DNA of 64,000 nt from Sclerotiophoma versabilis (lineage: Eukaryota > Ascomycota > Dothideomycetes > Pleosporales > Didymellaceae), in NCBI GenBank assembly GCA_012274445.1, contig JAAROD010000033.1, forward strand, positions 1 to 64,000, given 5' to 3'. Each line of letters opens with the position of its first letter. The stretch's first letter is position 1. The position numbers and the translations under genes are program-made. The notes under the pieces were generated by a model that saw only the letters and a list, made by a program, of their open reading frames with translations, ran no database searches and was not told the origin of the DNA. Below, piece by piece: positions 46,808 to 58,599 of this stretch.

Positions 46808-49122
46808 CCTAATAGGTAAGAAGTATATATAGGTAAGTAGTATACTCTTACTAAGACTATACTAAAATACTACTTCTCTACTAATACCTTAATAATACTA
46901 CTAGCTAGATATATTAAAAGAAGCTTAGATATAGCTTATACTCTAAGCTTATAGAATTAACTCTAAGCTCTCTATAAAATATACTATAGCTATTTATAAT
47001 ATCTCTAAAATAATACTATATAAATACTTTACTAGATAATATTTATATACTAATACTATAGCTTACTTATAGAACTTAACTAATACTAAGAAGTAGGTAA
47101 TTATTAAGTATATACTTAAGCTAGTAATATAAAAGTTTCCTATAAAGCCTATAGCTATAGCTAATATAGCTAATTCTTTATAATAAGAGTATAATCTAGG
47201 CTATATTAGCCTTAACTAGCTTAGTATATTCATTAAGTAATAACTAGAGCTTATAGTAGAGTTTACTTAAAAGTATAACTATAAGAGAGCTCTTTATAAA
47301 GATTCTAAGGTAATCTAAAGCTAATTTAGCCTAGTAGTTAATATTAAAGCTATCTATAGTATTTAGAATTATAATACCTATAACTTTAATAAGGCTAGCT
47401 TTATAATAAGTATAATATTAAGAGAGGTAGTTTTAATAGCTTTAAAGTAATAAGAATAACTAAAGGGAGTTTAGCTAGATAGAAAAGAGTAGATAATAGT
47501 TATATAGAGCGTTAATACTAAAGGTTAAGCTTTTCTACTCTTTATTATCTTTAAGGTATACTAATACCTCTCTTTCTAGAAAAAAAGACCTACTATAGAA
47601 TTAAAAAATTAGAGTTTCTAATAATAGCTAGACTACTAATAAGCTTAGTTTAAACTAGCTATAGTACTATAATAAATATATAAAGAAGAATACTATTAGT
47701 ATTAACTATCTACTAATTATTAAAAGCTATATAAGCTATAACTTACTTATATTCTAGTAATACTATAAAAATAATAAAATTAACACTATCTATATATATT
47801 ACACAGTAGAAAAGGCCTACTTAGTAGCCTAAATTTTAAGTATAAATGTATGTATATTTTTACTCTGTTTTAGCTATAATAGTTATAAGCCTAGATACTA
47901 ATACTGTATAAGCAGAGGCTATATAGATTTAGAGTTAAGTAGGTAACTAAAGCTAAGGTAACTAGTAGTAAAAGATCTCTATTATACTTACCTAAGTTAT
48001 ACTATAGCTACTTAGTACTAAATAGTATAGTTAGCTAGATAGGTATTAGGCCTGTCCCTACTATAAAAGTCTAAGAGACTCTTAGCTATAACCCTATAGG
48101 CACACAGCTAGCCTTACTACTAGGTAGTCTCTACCTTTAAGCTGTTTCTCTGCCTTAAACTTAAGGGGGTGTGTTACACAGTAGAGAAGGCCTACTTAGT
48201 AGCCTAAATTTAGGGTGTAAATATATGTACATTTTTGCCCTGTTTTAGCTGTAATAATATACCTTCTAACTTATTATACCTTCTATTACCTCTTAATATA
48301 GGTTATTTTTCCTTTTTATAGAAGGTATATAGGTACTAAGCTAAAAACCTTATCTATAACTAGAACTACTATATTATAAAGCTTAAGTTTCTAAAATACT
48401 TTATAGTAGCCTTTTAGACTTAATATACTCTTAGTAATATTTAAGAAACGTTCTAAGAGACTAGACTAGTTCTATTTAGCCTAGAATAGGTTATGTTAAC
48501 TCTTAATATAAAGCTATACACTCTATTACTATAATTCTCTATTAATAATATACTCTAGTAGTTATAAACCTTTAGTAATACTCTAGAACTTAGGTTATAA
48601 TTAATACTAATAAAGATAAGAACCTAGAGGTATATAGATAGCTTACCTATCTTTATAGTTTAGGCATTTAAGAAGGTCTTAAAGAGGGTACTAATAATTA
48701 CGTTTAAGCTAATATTAGTATAATAGAAGATTACTAAGCTTTAAGTAGTAAATAAGGCTGCTTTATACTAGAAATTATATAAGAGAAAGTAAGTTAAAGT
48801 AGAAAAGACTCTTATAATTAAGAAAAGCTAGTAGATAACTATCTAAAAAAGTTTAGAGTATATAGTAATAGTAAGAAGTAGAAGAAGAAAGTATATACTA
48901 TAGAGGCTAAGCTATCCTAATAATACTATAGATAGTATAGAAAGACTAGATATAATACGCAAATATATAAGAATATAGTAGAAGAGGTTTCTAAGTAATA
49001 TTATAGGTTATTCTGCTCTATATAATACTAAAGTAGGTTGTTATAGGCTATAATATAGCTAGTTTTAGTATAGTCTTAGTAAAAGCGCACTACTTACCTA
49101 TATATACTACTTACCTATAAGG
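46808..49122 (+). mobile_element. Fot1/pogo-like DNA transposon, copy 3 (with nested TRIM B)
   Basis: Spans 2315 bp, or about 1850 bp once the 460-bp TRIM B and its duplication are removed, matching copies 1 and 2. The inverted ends are CC.AATAGG...CTATAAGG with TA flanks (46806-46807, 49123-49124). It is the most heavily mutated of the three. The transposase frame is destroyed both by RIP stops and by the TRIM insertion at 47797. Confidence 0.9.
47797..48256 (+). mobile_element. TRIM B: miniature LTR retrotransposon in pogo copy 3
   Basis: A 460-bp second copy of the TRIM A family, with 85-bp terminal direct repeats at 47797-47881 and 48172-48256. The target duplication is ATATA (47792-47796, 48257-48261). 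The primer-binding site GTTATAAGCCTAG is at 47882-47894. The polypurine tract TTAAGGGGGTG lies directly before the right repeat, better preserved than in TRIM A. There is no coding capacity. The right repeat is less RIP-mutated (keeps TGTTACACAG and CTGTAATA) than the left. Confidence 0.93.
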
Positions 49123-49124
49123 TA

Positions 49125-49830
49125 TATTAGATTAAGAAGAAAATATATAAAGTAGAGCCTAAATAAGTATAGATAAGTAGTATAAAAAATACTATAAGTA
49201 ATTTAGTAAGATAGAATATAGATTATCTAAATATAGAAAAGATATAGTAGATACTAGTTATTAATAATCTATACTTTAAGCTTTAGTATAATATTATAGT
49301 ATTAAGAAAATATATATAGAAGGCCTAATATTTAATAAAAGTATATTATCTAATTATATTACTTACTATATACTTATATTATACTATACTATAACAAGAG
49401 CTAGTATATTAGCTATTTATAGAAAGTAAATAAATATAGTTAAATTATTCTTTATACTTATAGTAAAGTACGTACTTCTTATAAATAAAAGTTTACTAAA
49501 GCTACTATAGAAGCTATATTATTAGCTTCTCTAAACTAGTAATAGTTTTAAAAGAAGTAAAGTAGTTAAATAAGAGTATGTTTTAAGTACTATAGTCTAC
49601 TATAGACTCTCTATACTAACTATTATAGTGTATTTTAAAGTAGTAAAATAAGCTCTATACGCTATAGACGCGCTATCTAAAACAAAATCCTGTAGGACTA
49701 TAGCAACACAATATATAGCGTTTAAATTATTTAATAGCAGGGTTGTAAGCAGTTAGCACTTCTAAGTCTCTGTTATAATAATAGAGCGTGTTCTGGATGC
49801 AGGCTATAATAGTTTTCCTTTAACGTCACT
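49125..49830. other. RIP-mutated spacer grading into the GC island
   Basis: AT-rich RIP-mutated DNA up to about 49650, then a gradual return of CpG and CpA before the GC island. No gene is recognisable. Confidence 0.65.
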
Positions 49831-49848
49831 GTAGTCTCCTGCAGCAAA

Positions 49849-50115
49849 TTAAGTAACATAGAAAGATTGCAAAATGCTGGAATGTCTAAACAGACGCGAT
49901 GTGTTCAGCACATTGACATAGCGATTACCTTTAGTCTTGTAATACCTAATAAGGAGGTTGAGCGTATTCTGTAACACTTCAACCTGTCTGCGTTTCGGCC
50001 TCGAATAGTTTCTCGCTGAACCCGACGTGCCGAAACCAAGTCGCATTTTGTCCCGGATCTGGACTTCGATGTTTGCATTTAGAAGAAACTCCTTTACGAT
50101 CTAGAGTTAAGTGAA
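49849..50115 (-). pseudogene. Unrecognised gene relic, 3' flank of the transporter
   Basis: A minus-strand frame with an ATG at 50046 gives 65 residues (MRLGFGTSGSARNYSRPKRR...). The frame continues upstream without a Met to a TAG near 50105, so the ATG may be internal to an older exon. Basic, Arg/Lys/Tyr-rich, with no signal peptide or motif that I recognise. The composition is not strongly RIP-mutated. Perhaps the 3' end of a gene whose upstream part has been lost. Confidence 0.3.
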
Positions 50116-50330
50116 GTATCTGAGGATTATTCTAGAGTCTTGCAATCGTAGATACACATATTTTGTAACACCAAGGGTCCAAAAGATACTCGATAGTAAC
50201 ACATGATGAGGAAGATGGGTCTTGGTCGTGAGCTGTTCACACTACACGTTGATCTCCCACTACGACAAACATATGGCGATGACGTGCAAAGGCATATGAA
50301 GACGTGTCTGAAGAATAGTGGCGGGTTCCC

Positions 50331-52129
50331 CTATGCCTTCTCTATTTGCACGTGAGCCTCCTTGATGCTGCCAGTGCGGTTGTCCAAGCCTTTGCCATCG
50401 ATGTCAATGTCAGCAACCTCTGCGTTCTCGCCGTCAAAGATACGGGCAATTTCTTCGAGAGTAGGGCCACTAGAGGTAAAGTTAGCTTTGATTCAAACTG
50501 GAGAAGACGGAAAGCGACATACCGAGTCTCGACGTAGAAGCGGTAAACCCAGACCAATTCGAGAAGGACCCAGCCGGCATAACAGGCAAATAGTTTCCAA
50601 TTCTCGCCGTACCAGCCGCCACCCTCAGAGATGGGGATGGGGTTCACGTAGTTGTTAATCGTGAGGGCGACTTGAACGGAAAGATTCATGATGAACACAC
50701 CCTTGGCGCGGAGTTTGTAGGGCAGAATCTCAACGGTGTAGGCAACCAGGAGACCAGACCAGGCCAGAGCGTAGGCGACACCGTGGAGCCAGACAAAGAC
50801 AATATTGGCATAGCCGATGCCAATGTCATTTTTCAGGGCGAATTGTTGACCAGTGATAGTGGCGCAAACCAAGAAGAGAAGCATACCGGCGGTGCTATTA
50901 GAAGTGAGTCAATTGAGTGAATGAAGCAAATGTGCAGACTTACGCAGCGAGAAAAAGTGGGCGTCTACCAACACGGTCGACCAACAAAGCGCATGTAATG
51001 GAGACAAACAGAGAGAGGACCTTGTTTCCAGCGTCCAAACCCAGCTGATCAGTCTGGCTAGTGATACCGGCACCTCTGTAGATAATAGCAGCGTAGTAGC
51101 TGACGAGGGCATTGCCAGACCACTGGGAGAAGAGGCCGAGTGAGACGATGATCATCAGCCGCTTGCGGTTGCCCTTGGTTCTGATGAAGTCCAAGTATGA
51201 GGAGGTCTTCTGGTGCAAGAACTCTATGCGGATGGTCTCCTTCATTTCAGCATACTCGAACATCACAGTGGCGTCGCTTTCGTTGCCGTCGGCGTGGTAG
51301 TGGGAGAGCATGCGGAGCGCCTCGTCGTTCCTGTCCTTGGACAGCAGCCAACGCGGGGACCTAGAAGTCAAAATTAGCTAATCGCGAGCCATTTAGCAAT
51401 ATGAGAAGAACTTACTCAGGAATCCACCAGATGAACGTGAGCTGGATGATTGAGAAGATACCTTGGATGAGGGTCGGGATTCTCCAGGACCAAGTGCTGT
51501 CAATGTGCTGTGTGCCAAAAGCCAGCCAACCACAGATCAGGGCACCAAGGTTCCACAAGCAGTTGTAGACGGTAGTGATCCTGGCACGATGCTGAGGATG
51601 CGCAATTTCGGTGATAAGCATAGGGCAGGAGAGTTGAGCCATGGAGTTGCCGAAACCCATGAAGAAACGGGCGCCCTCATATTGTGGGCGGCTCATAGAG
51701 GCGGCCTGAACGGCGGCGGCAATGACCATGACGGCGCAACCAATGGTGATGGGGATTTTGCGCCCAAACTTGTCGCTGAGCCAAGGTACAACGGGGAGAG
51801 AAACAATGGAACCGATCGAGTACATGGCGGTGAGACGACCCAAAGTGTCCTCCGAAGGGTGACCCATCGTTACCCGCCAGGAGCCAAGGATTTGAGAAGT
51901 ATTCATGAGAGATCTTCGCACAGTCAGTCACTGGACCTTCTCTGCTTGCAGGACCCAGAACTTACCCATCGTAACCGGTGGTGGCCGAGCAGACGCAAAG
52001 AATGATGCAGTAAAAGTAAAGCTTGCGCATGTTGGGCGACTTGGTCCATGACACCGATGGAAGCTCAGGCGCAGCTTCCTGTGCCTCGACCTCATTGGCC
52101 TGGTTGGGACGCCTGAAATGGGGACTCAT
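50331..52129 (-). CDS. MFS sugar transporter (lactose permease/hexose type)
   Basis: Five exons on the minus strand: 52129-51966, 51913-51416, 51360-50944, 50894-50523 and 50469-50331, giving 529 residues. The four GT-AG introns are 49-55 bp and all in phase 2. The start is the first ATG of the open frame; upstream the frame has only TTG. Sugar-porter hallmarks of the Major Facilitator Superfamily are complete: DKFGRK at 102-107 (loop 2-3), PESPRWLL at 220-227 after TM6, DRVGRR at 349-354 (loop 8-9) and VETRGPTLEE at 481-490 after TM12. The length is usual for the family (about 500-560), with short cytosolic ends. The middle (NCLWNLGALICGWLAFGTQ) resembles fungal lactose permease-like proteins. 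Expected role: proton-coupled uptake of a mono- or disaccharide at the plasma membrane; the substrate cannot be read from sequence. It is intact and RIP-free within a RIP-mutated region. Confidence 0.95.
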
Positions 52130-53050
52130 TGCGGGTAGTTGACCGACTGTTCCAGCGGCCGAAGACGAATGCAAGGCGGAGGTGGAGTGGTTACTGGGGA
52201 GAACTGGAGCACAGGGAGAACATTTGAGTCCTTATATGCTGGTCCGTATATCCATGAGAGTCCATACATCCATGCGAGTCCATACATGCGGGCCGCACAG
52301 CAGGAGATCGCGAGAGACGGGGTGGATATTATCGCAATTAGGCTAATGTTTTGCCGGATCAGATGGAGGGCGACTTCTTTGATTGGGTGGATACTCTGTG
52401 CGGGTCAGCCACCAACGCTTCTAGGAGTATTGGACCGGACCTGACCACGGATTTCCGAGTTGAGAAGCTGCTTCTGTGACCAGGCCGAGATCAACGGGCA
52501 AAGGTGTTCTGGACGACACTACAGAGAAGTTAGAGGAGGGTGGCATAGCGACGACGAACGAAGTAATGTGGCATTAAACGAAGCTTTGGAGCAGGTTCAT
52601 CTTGGTAGCAAACTCATGCCATGATTCATTCTGGCGCAAGCGTAAGCTTGTGAAGTGTATCGTACTTGCATTGAAAGTGTAACAAGCCATTGTAGTTAGG
52701 TTAAAAAGGCTGGTGGTATGGCAGCTTATTACGACATTACAGACAGAAGTGTACGCTCGCCTGTACGGTACCGAGGTTGACAGCGTGATGCCCGCTCCAA
52801 ACGCCAACACGACGATCAAACTTAAGGCTATGCAACTACTTACAGTAACTATCAACACGATATCTCTTGGTAGTGAGGCGTATAGACCAAAATTGATATG
52901 TACCGTGTTCTATCACCGAGCAGCGCACCATCACCAAGCGGCGCGCCCTTACCAACATCGCGTCTATACTGTGTCCGTGCACCTACCGATCGGATTCAAC
53001 CAACGATTATTCTAACCCCTTTACAGGCGTTATAAAATAAGGCTGTAGAG
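52130..53050. promoter_or_regulatory. Upstream region of the sugar transporter
   Basis: Non-RIP-mutated flank. Three sites fit the SYGGRG consensus of the carbon repressor CreA/Cre1: GCGGAG (52176-52181), GTGGAG (52182-52187) and CTGGGG (52194-52199), 47-70 bp before the ATG. The consensus is short and degenerate, so this is suggestive only, and the sites may lie in the 5' UTR. An 18-bp tandem repeat lies at 52242-52290. Open frames in 52574-53015 lack an ATG start or any domain, and I do not call them. Confidence 0.45.
52242..52290. repeat. 18-bp tandem repeat upstream of the transporter
   Basis: Two full copies and one partial copy of an 18-bp unit (GTCCATACATCCATGCGA type) at 52242-52259, 52260-52277 and from 52278. 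They lie about 110-160 bp upstream of the transporter start codon and may be repeated regulator-binding sites. Confidence 0.7.
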
Positions 53051-53860
53051 CTACATATAATAGTCATTATCATAATATGTTTTAGTAGAGTACTCTATAG
53101 ACCTATGTAACAAATTGTCTTACCTAAATCTACTTAGTAAAGCAATCTTGCAGCTACAGGTGTTGTATGTAGGTAGGGGAGCTAGGGAACACTAGTTAGT
53201 AACAGAACAACTACGCGTAGCAGCACTACTACGTTTCTTAGCTGGATATAACTGCAGCTGCTGTATAGCCTTATGTTTACCTATTTAGGGCAATTATATA
53301 GGTGTTAAGCCCTAAGGCTAGGGGCACTAAAGGAGAAGATTATAACACAGGATAGAATAATATAGACAGCTATAGGGTTAATTAGTAGACTGTAGACTGT
53401 TTGCTATTAACTAGCAAACAGGGTAGGAAGGGACTATATATATAGGGAGGTTACCCCACCTAGGGTACCTTCTGGTTATTCTGGACTAAAGAGCCTAAGG
53501 GGCCTAACATTATCTCTCTTCTATAGTTAAACGTCCTAGGCAACAGTAGACAGCCCCCTGCTAACTAATACAGGAGCCCTATAGCCTATAACAGGATAAC
53601 CTGCAGTGTTATAGCTCTATCTTGCCTGCCTTACGCTAGCTAGCGCAGGGCCTAAATGTTCTCTTTTACTAGTAAGGTTATGCCTGCCTTTACCTTTACT
53701 TTTACTTTAGCAGTCTGCGCGTAGTAATAGCACAGGCTAGAGGTAAGGTAGTATATAAAGGGTTCCTCTCTACTGTTCTAGTCTACTACTTCTTTACTCT
53801 ACTTCTTCTTCTAGTAAGTTTTTTAATATTTTAAGTTTTCTTTCTAATTTCTAATAGGCT
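53051..53860. repeat. Weakly RIP-mutated repeat, possibly an LTR
   Basis: Intermediate composition with partial loss of CpA/TpG. From about 53607 (TGTTATAGCTC) to a TATATAAAGGG box near 53752 it looks like an LTR promoter region on the plus strand, and degraded Gypsy-3 sequence lies downstream. I could not match both ends or find a second copy in the window, so the LTR call is tentative. Confidence 0.35.
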
Positions 53861-56500
53861 TCTACTTAGGCTATTATATACTATTATAGTATATATTAGG
53901 CTATATAGGTATATTAGGGTATAGAGAGCCTCTTTTAGATTATTATAGTGCTAACTAGGCTATAGTAAGCTATTTTACGCTATAATAGACTATTATAGCT
54001 ATTTATATTTCTATCTATACTACTCTTATTTATTATAAAATTTACTAATATCTCTAAATATATATAGAACTACTATAGGTACTTCTACTATATATATATT
54101 TATTATATTATCTTTTTTAGTAGTAAGTAGTATAAGATAGCTAGTAAGGTAGGCTGCTGTTTTCTAGATATTACTAAGAAGAATAAGAACCTATTTAAGG
54201 CCTAGCTTTTTATAGTAAGCTCTAGAGATAATATTTAGGTAATAAGATACTAGAGATACTTTCTTACTAACTCTAACTACTTTATAGTAAGTTAGGTTAC
54301 TTTAGGCTATAGTAGGCTATATTAGCACCTTTTAATATATTCTAGCTCCCTACTAACTATTATAAGTACCTTAATACTATTTAGAACTATCTTAATAATC
54401 TTATATCTAACTTTACTACTAATAATAAGGAAAAGCTTAGTACTATCTAACTTACTAAGGTTTATTATTCTTTAGCTAAGAAATTAGTAAAGTAGGTTAT
54501 CCTACTCTAGTCTACCCTCTTTAAGATTATTATAGTATAATACTAACTACTCTAATAGTAATTTTAAGCCTTTTACTAAGAAGCTATATCTCTATTCTAG
54601 TACTATTCTTCTATCTAATAAGCCTATTACTAATATTTAGCCTAATAGCTAGAGGCGTAATAAGGCTAGCTAGTAGGCTAAGGTTAAGTCTTAGAAGTAT
54701 AAGCTAGAGGCTTATATTACTACTAAGGTTACTTCTCCTGTAAAGAAGATTAGTTTATTTTCTTTTTAGCTATTATAGGCTATTATAGCACACTCTAGCG
54801 TATTATAGGCTAAAGGTATAGTTATTAATATTAGAAAGTATAAACTAGAAGCTAGAGCTATAAGTTTAGTAATAGAAATAGAGTAGCTAACTACTAAGAG
54901 AGATACTACTTCTAAGAGTTATAAGAGTAGGCTAATAAAGTAAATTAATACTAAAGAGAAGAAATATTAGAATATTCTAGCTAAGGTTACTAAATTATAG
55001 TTAAGTAGTAGATAGTTTAGGTAATTTTATATAGTTCTTAGGTATAGTAAGATAATTTAGGCTATAGTAGTATATATAGAGTGTTTAAAGATATCTACTA
55101 CCTCTATAGCTTCTAAATAGTTATATTCTTTCTTTTTTAGCTATAGTATTCTATTTAGTAATATTTTAGGCTACTATAGGCTATAATAGAGTATATTAAT
55201 ACTAATATCTAAGTACTATTAAATACCTAAAACTTAAAAGAAAAAAATAGTAAAGATAACTCTAAACTTTAGTTATTAGACTTAGTAATTTTAAACTTTC
55301 TAGCTATATAGCCTAACTATCTTTCTTCTTTTTTAGAGGCTAGCCTAGCTACCTTTTAGCTTTCTATAGGCCTTACTATTTCTTTAAAAGAACTTATTCT
55401 CTTTTCTAGAACTATTTAAGAGTATTAAAGAAGATATCTACTTTAGGCTCTTATAAGTTCTTCTTCTCTAGGTATCTAGTCTATTTAATATAATATAGCT
55501 ATTATCTAGTCTTATTCTTTACTCTTTTAAGAGTTTTTTCTATATTCTATATATTATTACTAAAAGTATAAAGTATATCTATAATTAGAGTATCTAGGTA
55601 TAGTATTAATTATTTTAGGTTAAAGAGCTCTAGAAGTAATATATAAAAAACTAGGTAAGTACTCTTTAGGCTAGAAAGGTTTACTTTAAATATTATTAGG
55701 CCTATTTAGGCTACTATATACCTTAAGCCTATATATATCTAATTTAATTTCTACCTTAGCCTAGTTAACTTTATATATTAGTTTAAGACTAAGACTTAGT
55801 CTTCTATTCTAAAGAGAATTAGTAGCCTATTCTTATTTTAGTATACTCTTTAATATATATTAGCTAAAATTATTTTATTCTTATACTTCTTCTATAGTAC
55901 TAATACTTTTATAGTTATATATTTCTTTAAAAAGAATTCTCTCTAACTAAGAAGTATACTAGACTAGTCTATATTTTTAGAGGTTAGACTTTAGTTTACT
56001 TAGCCTAGTATAACCTTAATAGTTATATAGAAGCTATTATTATATTTAAACTCTATAATAGAGATTTAAAGTACCTAATTATCTTATTCTAAAGAGTAGT
56101 AGTACCTTAGATACTATTTATAACAGGCTAGGCTCTAAACTAGTGCCTTAGTATATAGAAGGCCTTAGGTGCTCTAGCTAATTATGCTCCGGCTCTATAG
56201 GTTCTTAGTAAGACTCTAGTAATTCTAGTCTCTATAATAGACTCTCTAAACTCTTTAGACTAGAGCCTACCTTACTACTATAAAGGCTACTAGAAGATTA
56301 TAGATTCTATAAATAGGTCTTATATACCTTCTACCTTTTAGTATTTATATATAAAACTTTAAACTAGTAGATAGGTATTAAATTTACTTAGTTTCTACTT
56401 ATATATAGCTTTTAGCAGCTAGCTTCTTATAATTAAATTTAATTACTCTTTTCTTCTACTAATATATACTAAAGAGTACTACCTAGAATAGACAGAACTA
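53861..56500. other. RIP-mutated block, probably mobile-element interior
   Basis: AT-rich RIP-mutated sequence rich in CTATTATAGGCTA-like words. No domain was identified. It lies between the possible LTR at 53.6 kb and recognisable Gypsy-3 gag. Confidence 0.5.
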
Positions 56501-58585
56501 CTAATAATACTATAAGGTGCCTGTTAAACTACAGAATTAAGTTGTGTAATAGAAACAACTTAAGGTTAGACATCTATAGCAAAGTATAACACTAAGCTAT
56601 TATAACCCTCTCTAAGGAATAGCAAGAAGAGGCTCTAAATAGAGCTATAATAAACCTAGTAAACTATCTACTATAGTTAAAATTACTAGAGAATATATTA
56701 GCACTACCTAGTGCTAAGCTACCTGTTCTAACAAGTACCCCTAAGAAGTCTTATAATAACTAACTCTAGGAATATATTACCTGCCTAGTAGAAACTTAAG
56801 TATAGTAGCTTATAAGTTAATAGAACTTAAACTTTAATACTTTATCTATAATAGTAATACCTAATATTAGGTATTACTACTTCTCTAAACTAATAAAACT
56901 CCTAGATATAGAGAAGTTTAGTAGAAACAGACAAGTATACTAGATATTTAGATTCTAGATAATTAACAAGTTATATTACTAGAAGACTACTCTAATATTA
57001 GGGTAGTATATATATTTAACTATCTAGAAGAATAAGCTGTATACGTAGGTCTTTTATAGAAAGATTAGAACCTAGACAGAATAATAGATAACTTCTAGGT
57101 GTTTCTAGATTAATAGTATAAGGACTCTTTATTTAAAGAACGCTTACGTTAGAAGCTCTAGATAATTATAATAAAGAAATATAATTAGTCTTTAGAAACC
57201 TTTAATATAGGATTTATCTAACTAGCGTATAATATAGTAGAAGAGAATAATATCTAGAACCTTAAGATAAGGTATATATTAGTACTCTGTCTAGATCTCT
57301 AAGAGAAAATAATATTAGTAGATATTCTAGAAGAATAGGACCTCTAGGTACTTATAGTAAGAGTCTCTAAGGTAGATGTTAATATATAATAAGTATAAAG
57401 TTACGTTAATAGGAACTTTAATAAGAGTAATAAAAAACCTAATAATAATAATAAAATAGATTAGGAAGCTACTTAGGCTTACATAGGTTATATAGAACTA
57501 GATAACTATAAGAGAGTAGAATAGTAGCCCTAAGAAATAATAGAAAAATAGAAGTCTAATAACTAGTGTGTATATTATAGAAAGAATAGCTACTATATAA
57601 ACTAATACAAACTTAGACTAGTAAAAAGGCCTATTAGTATCTAGGTAAAAGCTGTAACTACAACTAACACTCTAGAAGAAATCTCTAAATTAAAGAAATC
57701 TAACTTAGAAAACTAGTTACTCCTGCCTATAGACATAGACAGGAGTTAAGAAGTAAGAAAGTAAAGAAAACTAAATCTTTTAGAGAATTCTACTAGTAGT
57801 AGCTAGATATTAAACCTATATCCCTCTATATACTAGTAGACAAAATAGCTATAGTATATATACTAATTAATACTAGTTATCTAACCTATAGAATTATCTT
57901 CTCTAGATTTATAAAAAAATATAAACTATTACACACCTAAGCTTATAAGAGAAGGATAACTAGTATTACTAGAAAGATATTATAGATTATAGAAGTAACT
58001 AAGTTTAATATAAATATAGACAGATATAAAGAAACTATATAGGCTTATATTCTAGAAGATAAAGAAGAATATAACCTTATACTAGGACAGCCCTAGATAG
58101 ACTAGTATAATATAATACTAGGACCTATAAAAAGGTTAATATTAATATACTCTTCTAGAATCTAAGTAAAGAGCTAAGAAGAAATTAAACCTAACTAAGT
58201 TATATAATAGGTAAACTAAGCCCTATTGTAGGCTCTATAAAAGAAGTCTTATAAAGACCTAAACACTATAGTCTTCTCTACTTTAATAGTAGATATTTAG
58301 AAGGTACTTAAGAAAAAAGAAATAGTAGACCTATAGATAGTTCTACTAGACTACCTAAAAAGTAAATACTAGACGTTTCTAAAAACAGAGGCTAATAAGC
58401 TTACCCTCTACTAAGGCCTAGATATTAACTACTCTATAGAGTTAATAGAAGAAAATAGGAAACTAGCTACTATCCCCTAGGGTCTACTTTATAATATATC
58501 TAGAGAAGAACTTTTAGTACTTAGGTAATAACTAACTAGCTACCTAGATAAAGAATTTATATAGGTTAGTAAGTATAATTAAGCT
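56500..58585 (+). mobile_element. Gypsy-3 retrotransposon, gag-protease-RT start, truncated
   Basis: Plus-strand gag-like sequence leads to a zinc knuckle at 57567-57608 (C-x2-C-x4-H-x4-C; the first Cys is kept, the others are now Tyr). The retroviral-type protease active site follows at 57869-57877, where DTG has become NTS. The start of reverse transcriptase reads LYN.SREELLVL at about 58480-58530. The frame breaks at about 58585, where another repeat begins; the rest of RT, RNase H and integrase are not in the window. RIP stops throughout. Confidence 0.75.
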
Positions 58586-58599
58586 TAAAGGACTATACT

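Noticed and set aside
51677..51931. Alternative minus-strand frame within transporter exon 2
   Set aside because: Out-of-frame shadow of the exon encoding the DKFGRK region; it has no motif of its own.
50346..52005. Several long plus-strand frames across the transporter locus
   Set aside because: They are antisense shadows of the GC-rich transporter exons; the minus strand carries all family motifs and consistent introns.
52574..52858. 94-codon minus-strand frame with a hydrophobic N-terminus, a possible small secreted protein
   Set aside because: Its first codon is TTG, not ATG; the first ATG is internal and removes the hydrophobic segment. No splice-supported alternative is visible.
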